Shown piece after piece: positions 55,697 to 63,167 of a DNA stretch of 64,000 nt (the stretch's first letter is position 1; every line of letters starts with the position of its first letter). The translations under genes were made by a program, and so were the position numbers. Source of the DNA: BD2-11 clade cluster bacterium bin43 (GTDB taxonomy: Bacteria; Gemmatimonadota; Gemmatimonadetes; Longimicrobiales; Gaopeijiaceae). The DNA lies in NCBI GenBank assembly GCA_002238605.1, contig MPMR01000004.1, forward strand, positions 185,958 through 249,957, read 5' to 3'. The notes beneath the pieces were generated by a model. That model was not told the DNA's origin, made no database searches, and worked only from the letters and a program-made list of their open reading frames with translations.

Positions 55697-55819
55697 GAAC
55701 CGCCGCCAGCCGAGGCTGTGGCCGTTGCAAGTGCAAGGTGCGTGCCCTACGCCTCCGTGGCAATGACGCGCGTCAGATCGTCCTCACCACGTTGCAGGCG
55801 TTCGGGCAATCGATGGGCG

Positions 55820-56330
55820 GTGGTTTATGCGTACGACGACGCGTGGTGCGAGAGCCTCTTCGCGACGGTGGAGTGCGCGCTTCTCGACCGGCGGCGGTTC
55901 GCGATGGTGGCCGACGCACGGGGCGAAGTCTTCAGCTTCATCGAGGGTTTCTACAAGAGAATTACGGACAAAGAGACGCTGGGCGGTGGACGAGCACGTT
56001 GCGCCCGACGCGCAACGCAACCCTACACGGACGACACCAGTGCCTACAAGGGCGGGGATCGCCCGCACGAAACGGTCAAGCACTTGGTGACCGAGTACGT
56101 TCGCGGCATGGCGCACACCAACGGCGCGGAATCGTTCCGGGCCATCTTCAAGCGCGCCCACAAGGAGAGGTTCCATCGGCTGTCGGCGAAGCACCTGCAA
56201 CGCCATGTTAGCAGGTTTGCCGGGCGTCACAACATCCGCGTTCTCGACACGATCCGGCAGATGGCGCAGTGGTCGCGGCGATGGTCGGTCGGCGGCTCAC
56301 GTGGCGGGACCTGACTGCGGACAACGGGCT
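55820..56330 (+). pseudogene. Chimeric transposase relic: IS3-family fragment joined to IS1595-family fragment
   Basis: 55820-55957 encodes YDDAWCESLFATVEC and LLDRRRFAMVADARGEVFSF, the C-terminal DDE end of IS3-type OrfB. From 55986 the sequence switches to an IS1595 (ISXO2-like) transposase: EHVAPDAQ in one frame, then YTDDTSAYKGG, TEYVRGMAHTNGAESF and SAKHLQRHVSRFAGRHNIR in another, then RRLTWRDLTADNGL in a third. At least two frameshifts (near 56015 and 56262) and missing N-termini of both make it non-functional. Confidence 0.82.
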
Positions 56331-56438
56331 GGGTCGCACGGGCCGGCTGATTCCTGCCCTAACCCGTTGCGCATGGGCTCCGGCGTCCGCTACGGTACGC
56401 ACCACCAAGAGCAGGACAGACCAAACAGGGAGCCCCGG

Positions 56439-58100
56439 ATGTTGACCTGCGCCGAACGCGTCCGCAAGCTCGCGGAAGGTACCGTCCAATCCATGAAGCC
56501 TTATCGAAAGCTGGCCGCACTGTTGTTGGTGGCCGCGTGTTTGGTGGGACCGCCCCCGAACCGTGGTCCGGTGCTGTCCGGGAAGATACCGGCGCAACGT
56601 CTTACGGGACCGGAGGAGACCGTGGCGCTGGCCGTGGGGGCGTACTTCACTGACCCGGACGGTGATGCGCTGACGTTCACGGCGTCCAGCGCGGACCATG
56701 TGTCGGCCGCGATGGTCGGGGACACCTTGCACCTGTACGGGCCGGAATACGGGCGTCGCGTACGGACATTGACGGTAGGCGGCGCTCAGGGTGCGAGCAT
56801 CGGGGGCGCGGTCGTGACGGTGACGGCCAGTGACCCGGCCGGGTTGTCGGTGTGGGCTCCGGTGGCGGTGGTGGTGAACCAGGCTCCGCGACAGTTGCGA
56901 AAGGCACCGTCGCATACCCTGACCTACGGAGCGCCCCCGGAGGAAATGGACGTTTCAATGTACTTCACCGACCCGGACGGGGATGCGCTGACGTTCGCGG
57001 CCTTGAGCTCTGACACGGAGGTTGTCCGGGTAGCCCTGTCGGGAACCACGCTGACGCTTGAGACGCGGGCCGTCGGGCTGGCCGCCGTAACGGTGACGGC
57101 CAGCGACCCGGACGGCTTGGAGGCGCAGGCCGTCTTCCCGGTGGAAGTGGCTCCTGGTCGGCCATTGTCCCTCGCGCTGATGCGCGTGGACGGAAACGGT
57201 CTGTCGTTGGCCTTGCCGGACAGCCTCCGGCACCCGTCGGCGGTGAACATCTCCGCCACCGACGTTGTGACCGCGACGGTCGCGGACGGTTGGCTTGAGC
57301 TCGTTCCCCGCAGCATCGGGCGCGCGGATGTGGAGCTTGTGCCTTCCGGCGGCGCGCCTCCCGGCTTCGCGGGTGTCCAGGTTCGGGAGGCCGTGGGAAC
57401 GTTTGGAATCGACATCGTGATGGATCGACCCGCCCCGCCGGGCTACGCGGAAACCATGATTGAGGCGGCCGACTGGTGGTCTTCCGTATTGGATGGCACG
57501 GAATGGGAAGACAGGCGGCCGGGGTGTTACAACAACAAAGCAACGGCGCTCGCGGATGAGGTCTTGATCCACGCTGGCGTTTTTACTGCTGGTGGTGGGG
57601 TTGCCGCCCAGGTCACTTCATGTTTCTGGTCTGATGGTGACGGTCCGCTGAACCCTGGCGGCGGATATATCCGTGCGAACATGTCTACTCCTGGCCCCGG
57701 TGACGTGGACGTAATGCGGCATGAGATCGGCCACGTGCTCGGGCTCGTGGGAGAAACCGGCCTGAGAAACAAAACGGGGGAATACTTCGTCGGCTCCCGC
57801 GCCGTGGAGACGTACCGGGCGGGCGGCGGCGATCCGAGTCTGCCTGGTGTCCCGATGGACGGGGGCGCGCATTGGTACAGGGAGGGCGTGGGTTGTGAGT
57901 TGATGAACCCCGTCCTCTGCCGTCATCGGGGCGCGGTGCCCGACGCACTCTCCCTCGCGGCGCTGTCGGACCTTGGCTTCACGGTGGATATGATGAAGGC
58001 GACGCCATGGAGGAAGGTCAACGCGGCAGCGGTCGTAGCCGGAAAGCCCTTCCGGGAGCATGTGGATGTTCGCATCGTCCCGCGTCCGGTTCCGGAATAG
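56439..58100 (+). CDS. Leishmanolysin-like (M8) zinc metalloprotease lipoprotein with Ig-like domains
   Basis: 553 residues; ATG at 56439 has GGGAG upstream, a second at 56493 would give a cleaner signal. Lipobox LLVAAC near residue 34. Two Ig/cadherin-like repeats contain the identical phrase YFTDPDGDALTF (about residues 70 and 175) and VTVTASDP. The C-terminal catalytic domain has HEIGHVLGL and a later GGAHWYREGVGCELMNP, the arrangement of leishmanolysin-type proteases (third His before ELM). A surface or secreted protease role is inferred. It is flanked by repeats A and B, so looks like moved cargo. Confidence 0.8.
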   Translation: MLTCAERVRKLAEGTVQSMKPYRKLAALLLVAACLVGPPPNRGPVLSGKIPAQRLTGPEETVALAVGAYFTDPDGDALTFTASSADHVSAAMVGDTLHLYGPEYGRRVRTLTVGGAQGASIGGAVVTVTASDPAGLSVWAPVAVVVNQAPRQLRKAPSHTLTYGAPPEEMDVSMYFTDPDGDALTFAALSSDTEVVRVALSGTTLTLETRAVGLAAVTVTASDPDGLEAQAVFPVEVAPGRPLSLALMRVDGNGLSLALPDSLRHPSAVNISATDVVTATVADGWLELVPRSIGRADVELVPSGGAPPGFAGVQVREAVGTFGIDIVMDRPAPPGYAETMIEAADWWSSVLDGTEWEDRRPGCYNNKATALADEVLIHAGVFTAGGGVAAQVTSCFWSDGDGPLNPGGGYIRANMSTPGPGDVDVMRHEIGHVLGLVGETGLRNKTGEYFVGSRAVETYRAGGGDPSLPGVPMDGGAHWYREGVGCELMNPVLCRHRGAVPDALSLAALSDLGFTVDMMKATPWRKVNAAAVVAGKPFREHVDVRIVPRPVPE

Positions 58101-58515
58101 CGTCTAAGGTCTTACAGGGTTGCACGATCTGCGTTTCCTGACGTTGGGTTGGATCCTGCTGGACCGTGCCGCGAAAGCGGGAAAACCAGACTTGAATGGC
58201 GGGCCCCTCGCCGACACCGCCTCTTCCCAAAAGTCCCGTAAGCCGACCTCTTACCCACTTGCCCGGGAGGCCCGCCTGGATGCGTGCGCCGTGGACGCCG
58301 CCGCCGCGCTCGCGGTCGTCCTCGCGCTCGACGGGTTTCCGTTTGCCGACGCCGGCATGAAGGACCGATGAACCACTTCGGTGGGGAGTGGAAACGCAAG
58401 GAACAGGGGCTTGGCCGATCGCCTTGGTCGGCATTGCCGAACCGGACGGAGAGCGGTGAGATTCCTGTGTAGCGGCGCGGGCCGGAGATCCCACACCAAA
58501 GGAGGGTTGAGAGAC
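58101..58515. other. Non-coding stretch with direct repeat copy B
   Basis: 415 bases between the metalloprotease and the next gene. Apart from repeat copy B it contains only short frames without ribosome-binding sites; an open frame reading ARLDACAVDAAAALAVV (58260-58370) is not recognised. Confidence 0.5.
58121..58203. repeat. Imperfect ~82-bp direct repeat, copy B
   Basis: Shares TGCACGATCTGCGTTTC with copy A (55515) and stays alignable to GGCGGG. In both copies the same frame is open (HDLRFLPLYW versus HDLRFLTLGW), so it may derive from a degraded coding end. Confidence 0.85.
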
Positions 58516-58860
58516 ATGGTTCAACAACCGAAGCCGAAAGCGGGAGACTCGAACGGCCATGCGTTTGTAGAGTTGGACAGGATGATCAGAGAAATGCGGA
58601 GAGTTGTTCGGCATCTCTGCCACCACGCCGGGTATGCCCCCGACAGGAGACGCGCGACAGTGGCCCTACAGGGGTTCGACGAAGCGTTGGAGCACAACGG
58701 CGACGCCTTGCTCACCGGTGAAGCGCGGAGCGAGATGATGCGTGACGAGGCGCTCATGAAGAGCTATAGAGCAGTACGAGGTATCAAGCGTCATGCGCTC
58801 GCCTTGGCCGAGCTAGCAGTTTCATCTCCCGGGGTTATGGTTCGCTCGCTAGCGACGTGA
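58516..58860 (+). CDS. Hypothetical protein of the mobile region
   Basis: 114 residues, ATG with GGAGGG 9 bases upstream. Mostly alpha-helical and rich in Arg, His and Met (MIREMRRVVRHLCHH, GEARSEMMRDEALMKSYRAV). No recognised domain. A 7-bp stem hairpin (58890-58896 with 58906-58912) lies 30 bases after the stop. It precedes the TnpB-like nuclease by 142 bases on the same strand; whether it belongs to that locus is open. Confidence 0.6.
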   Translation: MVQQPKPKAGDSNGHAFVELDRMIREMRRVVRHLCHHAGYAPDRRRATVALQGFDEALEHNGDALLTGEARSEMMRDEALMKSYRAVRGIKRHALALAELAVSSPGVMVRSLAT

Positions 58861-58889
58861 AGTGAATCGATGTTCCGAGTTACCGGCCC

Positions 58890-58912
58890 CGCCAGCCTCC
58901 GGACTGCTGGCG
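58890..58912. terminator. Small hairpin upstream of the TnpB-like gene
   Basis: CGCCAGC (58890-58896) pairs with GCTGGCG (58906-58912) across a 9-base loop. No T-run. A TTGACA hexamer at 58968-58973, unusual in this GC-rich DNA, may be the -35 element of the nuclease gene. Confidence 0.3.
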
Positions 58913-59002
58913 TCCCGTTTGCCTTGGCCCCCCAGCTTCCAGCGTGGACCTTGCGGGCGTGACCCGGTTGACAGGGGCGTAACGATCTGAGTAGTGGGAG
59001 TC

Positions 59003-60136
59003 ATGGGAACGCCACGGACTGTTTCGCAGGCCATCAAGGGCCGCCTGTATCCGTCGCGGGAACAAGCCGGGACTCTCTCCGAGATGCGCTTCCTACTGGC
59101 GTGCATCCGGGAGAGGGTGCGAGCCGAATCACGCGAGTATTACGAGCGCGAGGAGAAGGGTTGTTCGGTCGGCTGGCTCCAAAAGGAGGTCGCACAGCCG
59201 ATGCACCGGCGGCTCGGTATGCCGTGCGACGCCCTGTCGGTCGTGAACGTGGTCGCCATGCATCATCAGGCGTTGCGGAACTGGTGGCGCCGGCCCGACC
59301 ACTATGACGCCCCGTCGAAGCGGGCTCCCGAGCGATATCCCGTCAACCCCTACGTCCACAATCAACGCCTTGAGGTCGCGGACGGTCGGGTCCGGTTGTT
59401 CGGCAAGAAGGTGGGCTGGATGCGCTGGCGCGCGGGCAGGCAGCCGTCCGGCAAGATCATGTCGGGGCGCGTGTCATTTCGTGGCGGTCACTGGTACTTG
59501 GCCATCCAGTTCGAGGGACCGGCTCCCGAGTACGCGAAACCGAGGGTGATGGCCGTAGGGGTCGATCCCGGCATCCGGGCCATGACGGCGCACGATGGCG
59601 AGCGCTGCATGGAGTTTTGCCGCGTACCGGAGCGCTCGAAGTCGCGGCGGCGGCGGTTGGATCGGAAGATCGACCGCTGCCGGAAAGGCTCCCGGCGCTG
59701 GCGCAAGCTTACGGCGACCCGTGCGCGGCAGAAGGAGCGCGAGGCGAACGCGCGGCGCGACCGGAGCCACAAGGCGACCCGCAAGCTGATCGACCACGCG
59801 CGGATCATTGGATACGAGGACCCGAGCGCCAAGGCCTGGCAGGAATCGGGGATGTTCGGCGAGGCCAGCCGCGAGGCTGCTGCGGGCGAGTTTTGTCGCC
59901 AGATCGCATACAAAGGCGGCTGGGCCGAGCGTGACGTGGTGGTGGTGCCGGAATCGATGGCCAGCACACAGTCGTGTTACGCCTGCGGCGAGCGAACGCA
60001 GCACGCGCTCGGGCTCAAGGTGTATCGCTGTTCGCATTGCGGGCACACGGCCGGACGAGATGAAAACGCGGCGCTGAATGTGCGTGCCGCAGCGATACAG
60101 GGCGTGCGGGCAGCGCGGCCCGAGGCGGCACTGTGA
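59003..60136 (+). CDS. TnpB/Cas12-like RuvC-domain RNA-guided nuclease candidate
   Basis: 377 residues from ATG 59003 (a GTG at 58994 adds three residues). The N-terminus AIKGRLYPSREQAGTL is the TnpB start motif. RuvC-I aspartate D188 in VGVDPGIRAM, RuvC-II glutamate E272 in IIGYEDPSAKAW, RuvC-III aspartate D353 in GRDENAALNV; zinc ribbon C325, C328, C343, C346 (SCYACG, RCSHCG). Spacing is close to ISDra2 TnpB (D191, E278, D361), so the nuclease should be active. No TnpA or serine recombinase is adjacent. Instead a four-repeat CRISPR-like array follows 150 bp downstream, as in type V-U loci. Confidence 0.88.
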   Translation: MGTPRTVSQAIKGRLYPSREQAGTLSEMRFLLACIRERVRAESREYYEREEKGCSVGWLQKEVAQPMHRRLGMPCDALSVVNVVAMHHQALRNWWRRPDHYDAPSKRAPERYPVNPYVHNQRLEVADGRVRLFGKKVGWMRWRAGRQPSGKIMSGRVSFRGGHWYLAIQFEGPAPEYAKPRVMAVGVDPGIRAMTAHDGERCMEFCRVPERSKSRRRRLDRKIDRCRKGSRRWRKLTATRARQKEREANARRDRSHKATRKLIDHARIIGYEDPSAKAWQESGMFGEASREAAAGEFCRQIAYKGGWAERDVVVVPESMASTQSCYACGERTQHALGLKVYRCSHCGHTAGRDENAALNVRAAAIQGVRAARPEAAL

Positions 60137-60286
60137 CCGCCCGAAATGTGCGGGTGACGGAGATAAGGTTTCAGCCCCTCGGGGTGGTGCTCCCGGACGA
60201 TCCCGCCCATCCCTGCCCGGAAATCCGCCGGAGCGTTCGCAAACGCTCCCGCAACCGAAACGGCGGCAACGGGTTGAAGACGAGCA
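60137..60286 (+). ncRNA. Hairpin-rich spacer between nuclease and array, candidate tracrRNA/omega-RNA scaffold
   Basis: No gene fits here. A perfect hairpin GGAGCGTT-CGCA-AACGCTCC occupies 60230-60249 and a smaller CCC/GGG stem-loop lies at 60175-60184. GTGGTGCTC (60184-60192) can pair over nine bases, two of them G-U, with the 3' end GAGTGCCAC of the array repeat, and three further pairs follow one mismatch. This is what an anti-repeat would look like, but a chance match cannot be excluded. Confidence 0.35.
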
Positions 60287-60536
60287 GTCGCAACGGCGAG
60301 ATTACCGGGTCGCGAGTGCCACGTCATGTGGACGGTCATCCAGTCCGTGAAGGCCTGGGTCGCAACGGCGAGATTACCGGGTTGCGAGTGCCACATGTGG
60401 AAAACCTCCTTTCCGTTCGGGTGTGGGGCTCGTCGCGACGGCGAGATTGCCGGGTCGCGAGTGCCACAGGTAGATCTTCCGGTTGCCTTCGGATCCACGT
60501 GTCGCAACGGCGAGATTACCGGGTCGCGAGTGCCAC
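60287..60536 (+). CRISPR. Mini CRISPR-like array: four 36-bp repeats, three spacers
   Basis: Repeats at 60287-60322, 60359-60394, 60432-60467 and 60501-60536. Each begins GTCGCAACGGCGAG (third copy GTCGCGACGG) and ends GCGAGTGCCAC. Copies 1 and 4 are identical; copy 2 has one change (position 25) and copy 3 two (positions 6 and 18). Spacers are 36, 37 and 33 bp and unrelated to one another. No cas1/cas2 is near; the only candidate effector is the TnpB-like gene just upstream on the same strand. Orientation is unproven: read on the minus strand the repeat would end GTTGCGAC. Confidence 0.75.
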
Positions 60537-60663
60537 GACCAGAAATCGCCTTCCACCCGCTACTCGCCGCCGTGAGCGCCGCCGACGCCAAGGAGTGACG
60601 GGTCGGCCTGTTTGCCCTCGCCGTCCGGGCGGCGCGCGGGGAGGGGTTCGCGGGTGGCCGCGG

Positions 60664-60699
60664 GGCTGGCTTAGCCACTGTTAGGTGGCTAAGCCAGCC
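60664..60699. terminator. Perfect 15-bp inverted repeat between array and integrase
   Basis: GGCTGGCTTAGCCAC (60664-60678) and its exact complement (60685-60699) with a 6-base loop TGTTAG. It sits between the + strand array and the - strand integrase, both pointing at it, so a bidirectional terminator is likely; an integrase or attachment-site palindrome is the alternative. The rest of 60537-60799 shows nothing. Confidence 0.5.
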
Positions 60700-60799
60700 T
60701 ACCCAACACACCAACACAGATTTACATCTTACTGTGATCGTTGAGCTTACGGGATTCTGTGGCTCGATTCCCTCCGAATGACTCCCTCCGATTGGGATC

Positions 60800-61753
60800 T
60801 CAGGTGCGATCCCTCGGGCGGCTTTCCAACGCCGTCCGAAGCTGTCCAGCGTCGGCCTGCTGATAGCAGCGTAGCACCGTCTGCGGGCTCTTCCACCCGC
60901 CAAGCTCACAGAGCACCTTGAGCGGCAGCTCCATCAGATCCGTGGCGAACTTCCGCCGCAGCGAGTGCCAGCCTCGGCCCGGCTTCGGTTCCAGTCCAGC
61001 GAGGGTCTGCGCCTTGTTCCACCACAGAAAGGCGGAAACGCGGTTTGTGCACCTCGTGGCATCCCTCGACGAAGGCAGCACCGGGCCGTTCTTCTTCCCA
61101 CGGCCCATCCTCCGCGCGTCCTTCAAGGCGTCGAGCGCCTCGGCGGTCAAGGGCGTGATGTGTTCATACCCTGTCTTCTCGTGCTCCGCGCGCCATCGGA
61201 TGGTCTTGCCCTCGAAGTCGATGTCCGGCCACGTGAGCTTGCGGATCGCACCGATACGGTGCCCCGTCTCGTGCGCGAGCACAAGCGCGACATGGAACCG
61301 CCACCCGACCTGCCGCGACACCTTCAGCATCGCCCGGTACTCGTCCCCGGTGAGAACGACCCGGTTCGGGTTCTTCTCCCTGGGCTTCCTGAGGCCCTTC
61401 AGCGGGTTGGAGTCGAGGAGGAGCCTCCCCTCCTCGTCCCGGGACCTTGCGGCCCAGTTGAGCACCGTCATCAGGAACGTCAGGTCCCATGCGATGGTGC
61501 GGTTGCCGACGGGCTGGCCCGAGCGTCCGGCCCTGCCCGCTCTCCGTGCTTGGATGAACCGGTCCCAATCGCGCTGCGAGAGCGTTTCGGGCCTCCGGTC
61601 CCTGCCGAAGAAGTCGAGGAACATTGTCGCCGCGACCCTGTCGCGCCGCCGGGTCCTCTCGCCCTTCGTGGGCGTCACCTCTTCCCCGTAGATTTCAAAA
61701 AGCCGTCCCAGCGTGAGCGGCTCGGGCTCGGCCTTGCCGTTGGGCTCGTACAT
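60800..61753 (-). CDS. Tyrosine recombinase/integrase, N-terminally truncated paralogue
   Basis: 317 residues from the first available ATG. Core-binding domain (TLGRLFEIYGEEVTPTK) and catalytic domain are complete: first Arg in HETGHRIGAIRKL, HxxR in GWHSLRRKFATDLM, His/Trp in LGGWKSPQTV, Tyr in LRCYQQ. Homology to the neighbouring integrase continues 22 codons upstream of this ATG (KHRDWARAKRQADEAAAG) and is then broken at 61820-61828 by a stop, so the arm-type DNA-binding N-terminus is lost. It may be inactive, or act as a short recombinase. Confidence 0.85.
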   Translation of the reverse strand: MYEPNGKAEPEPLTLGRLFEIYGEEVTPTKGERTRRRDRVAATMFLDFFGRDRRPETLSQRDWDRFIQARRAGRAGRSGQPVGNRTIAWDLTFLMTVLNWAARSRDEEGRLLLDSNPLKGLRKPREKNPNRVVLTGDEYRAMLKVSRQVGWRFHVALVLAHETGHRIGAIRKLTWPDIDFEGKTIRWRAEHEKTGYEHITPLTAEALDALKDARRMGRGKKNGPVLPSSRDATRCTNRVSAFLWWNKAQTLAGLEPKPGRGWHSLRRKFATDLMELPLKVLCELGGWKSPQTVLRCYQQADAGQLRTALESRPRDRT

Positions 61754-61911
61754 CGCGAAGCCCGCGGCGGCTTCATCCGCCTGCCGTTTCGCGCGAGCCC
61801 AATCGCGGTGTTTCAGCGGATTCCATCAGGTTCCGATGTTGTTGTATCTGTTGAACTTAGAAGTTCATCCGGTCGGATTCCCGCTGTTTGATTCCCGCTA
61901 AACGGGGATTC

Positions 61912-63072
61912 TCAGGCCTGAACCCCCTGGCGGCTGTCCAGAGCCTTCCTGAGTTGTACCTCGTCGGGCTGCTGGTAGCAGCGGAGGACCGTCTGCGCGT
62001 CCTTCCAGCCGCCAAGCTGGCACAAGACCTTGAGGGGCAGGTCCATCAGATCCGAAGCGAACTTGCGGCGCAGCGAGTGCCAGCCCCGTCCGCGTTTCGG
62101 CTCAAGGCCCGCGAGCCTTTCGGCTCTCCGCCACCTGTCGTCAAGCATCCAGCGCCTCACGCATATCGAGGGATCCTGCGTGGACGGCAGCACCGGAGCC
62201 TTTCCTCTCGCGGAGTTCCTGTCCAGCGCCTCTTCGAGGGCGGCGATCGCCGCGTCGGTCAGCGGCGTGCGGTGCTCGTATCCGGTCTTCTCGTTTTCCG
62301 CGCGCCACCGTATGGTCCTGCCCTCGATGTCGATATCGTTCCACTGGAGCTTGCGGATCGCGCCGATCCGGTGGCCGGTTTCGTGCGCGAGCACGAGCGC
62401 GACGTGGAACCGCCAGTCCACCCGGCGGGACACCTTCAGAAGCGCCCGGTATTCCTCGTCGGATAGAACGACCCGAATGGGGTTCTTCTCGACGGGCGCC
62501 TTCAGGCCTTTCAGCGGATTCGATGTCAAGAGCAAGCGGCCTTGCTCGTCTCTCGACCGGGCGGCCCAGTTCAGGATGGCGACCAGAAACCTCAGGTCGC
62601 ACTCGATCATGCGGTTCGACACGGGCTTACCACTCGGACCCACCCTGCCTGCCCGCCGTTCCCGGATGAACCGATCCCAATCCCGCTGAGAGAGCGTTTC
62701 CGGCCTTCGGTTCGGTCCGAGGAACCCGAGGAACATCCGCATCGCGACCCTGTCGCGCTCCTGCGTCCGCTTGGCCTTGGTGGGCGTTACCTCCTCACCG
62801 TAGATTTCAAAAAGCTTGTCCAGGGTGAGCGGCTCGGGTTCGGCCTCGGCCTTGCCGTTGGGCTCGTACATCGCGAGGCCCGCGGCGGCCTCGTCGGCCT
62901 GCCGCTTGGCTCTCGACCAGTCCCGGTGCTTGAGGGACCGGGTGAGCCTGCGCCCGTTCTCTCGCCACTCTATCTGGTAGAGACCGGTCTTGGGATCGGC
63001 AAACACCCTCACCCTGTTCCGGCCCCACTCGCCGGCGCTGTAGCTGCGCCGGTCCCGCTTCGTGCGTGCCAT
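61912..63072 (-). CDS. Tyrosine recombinase/integrase, full length
   Basis: 386 residues from the second of two ATGs, with AGAGGA 7 bases upstream. N-terminal arm-binding domain (RNRVRVFADPKTGLYQIEW), SAM-like core-binding domain, then catalytic residues as in HETGHRIGAIRKL, GWHSLRRKFASDLM, LGGWKDAQTV and the nucleophile in LRCYQQ. About three quarters identical to the truncated copy at 60800-61753. It probably integrates and excises the mobile element that carries the nuclease-array locus and mob genes. Confidence 0.92.
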   Translation of the reverse strand: MARTKRDRRSYSAGEWGRNRVRVFADPKTGLYQIEWRENGRRLTRSLKHRDWSRAKRQADEAAAGLAMYEPNGKAEAEPEPLTLDKLFEIYGEEVTPTKAKRTQERDRVAMRMFLGFLGPNRRPETLSQRDWDRFIRERRAGRVGPSGKPVSNRMIECDLRFLVAILNWAARSRDEQGRLLLTSNPLKGLKAPVEKNPIRVVLSDEEYRALLKVSRRVDWRFHVALVLAHETGHRIGAIRKLQWNDIDIEGRTIRWRAENEKTGYEHRTPLTDAAIAALEEALDRNSARGKAPVLPSTQDPSICVRRWMLDDRWRRAERLAGLEPKRGRGWHSLRRKFASDLMDLPLKVLCQLGGWKDAQTVLRCYQQPDEVQLRKALDSRQGVQA

Positions 63073-63167
63073 CATTCGATTCCTCTCGTGATGGACCGCA
63101 CGATCTGCGCGTCCGAAACTTCGCGCCGCGGTGTTGCCCGCGCCAGATCCAGCCCTGCCCGTAGCCA

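Noticed and set aside
58018..58626. 202-codon minus-strand frame across repeat copy B
   Set aside because: Covers the end of the metalloprotease, non-coding DNA and part of another gene; no consistent domain.
60133..60684. Plus-strand open frame running from the nuclease stop through the array
   Set aside because: Arg/Gly filler with no ribosome-binding site; better explained by non-coding scaffold plus array.
59977..60909. Minus-strand open frame of 310 codons across the array, with WHSRPGNLAVAT repeated
   Set aside because: The repeated peptide is only the translation of the 36-bp DNA repeats; the unequal spacers (one of 37 bp) break the periodic frame, and it overlaps the well-supported nuclease gene.
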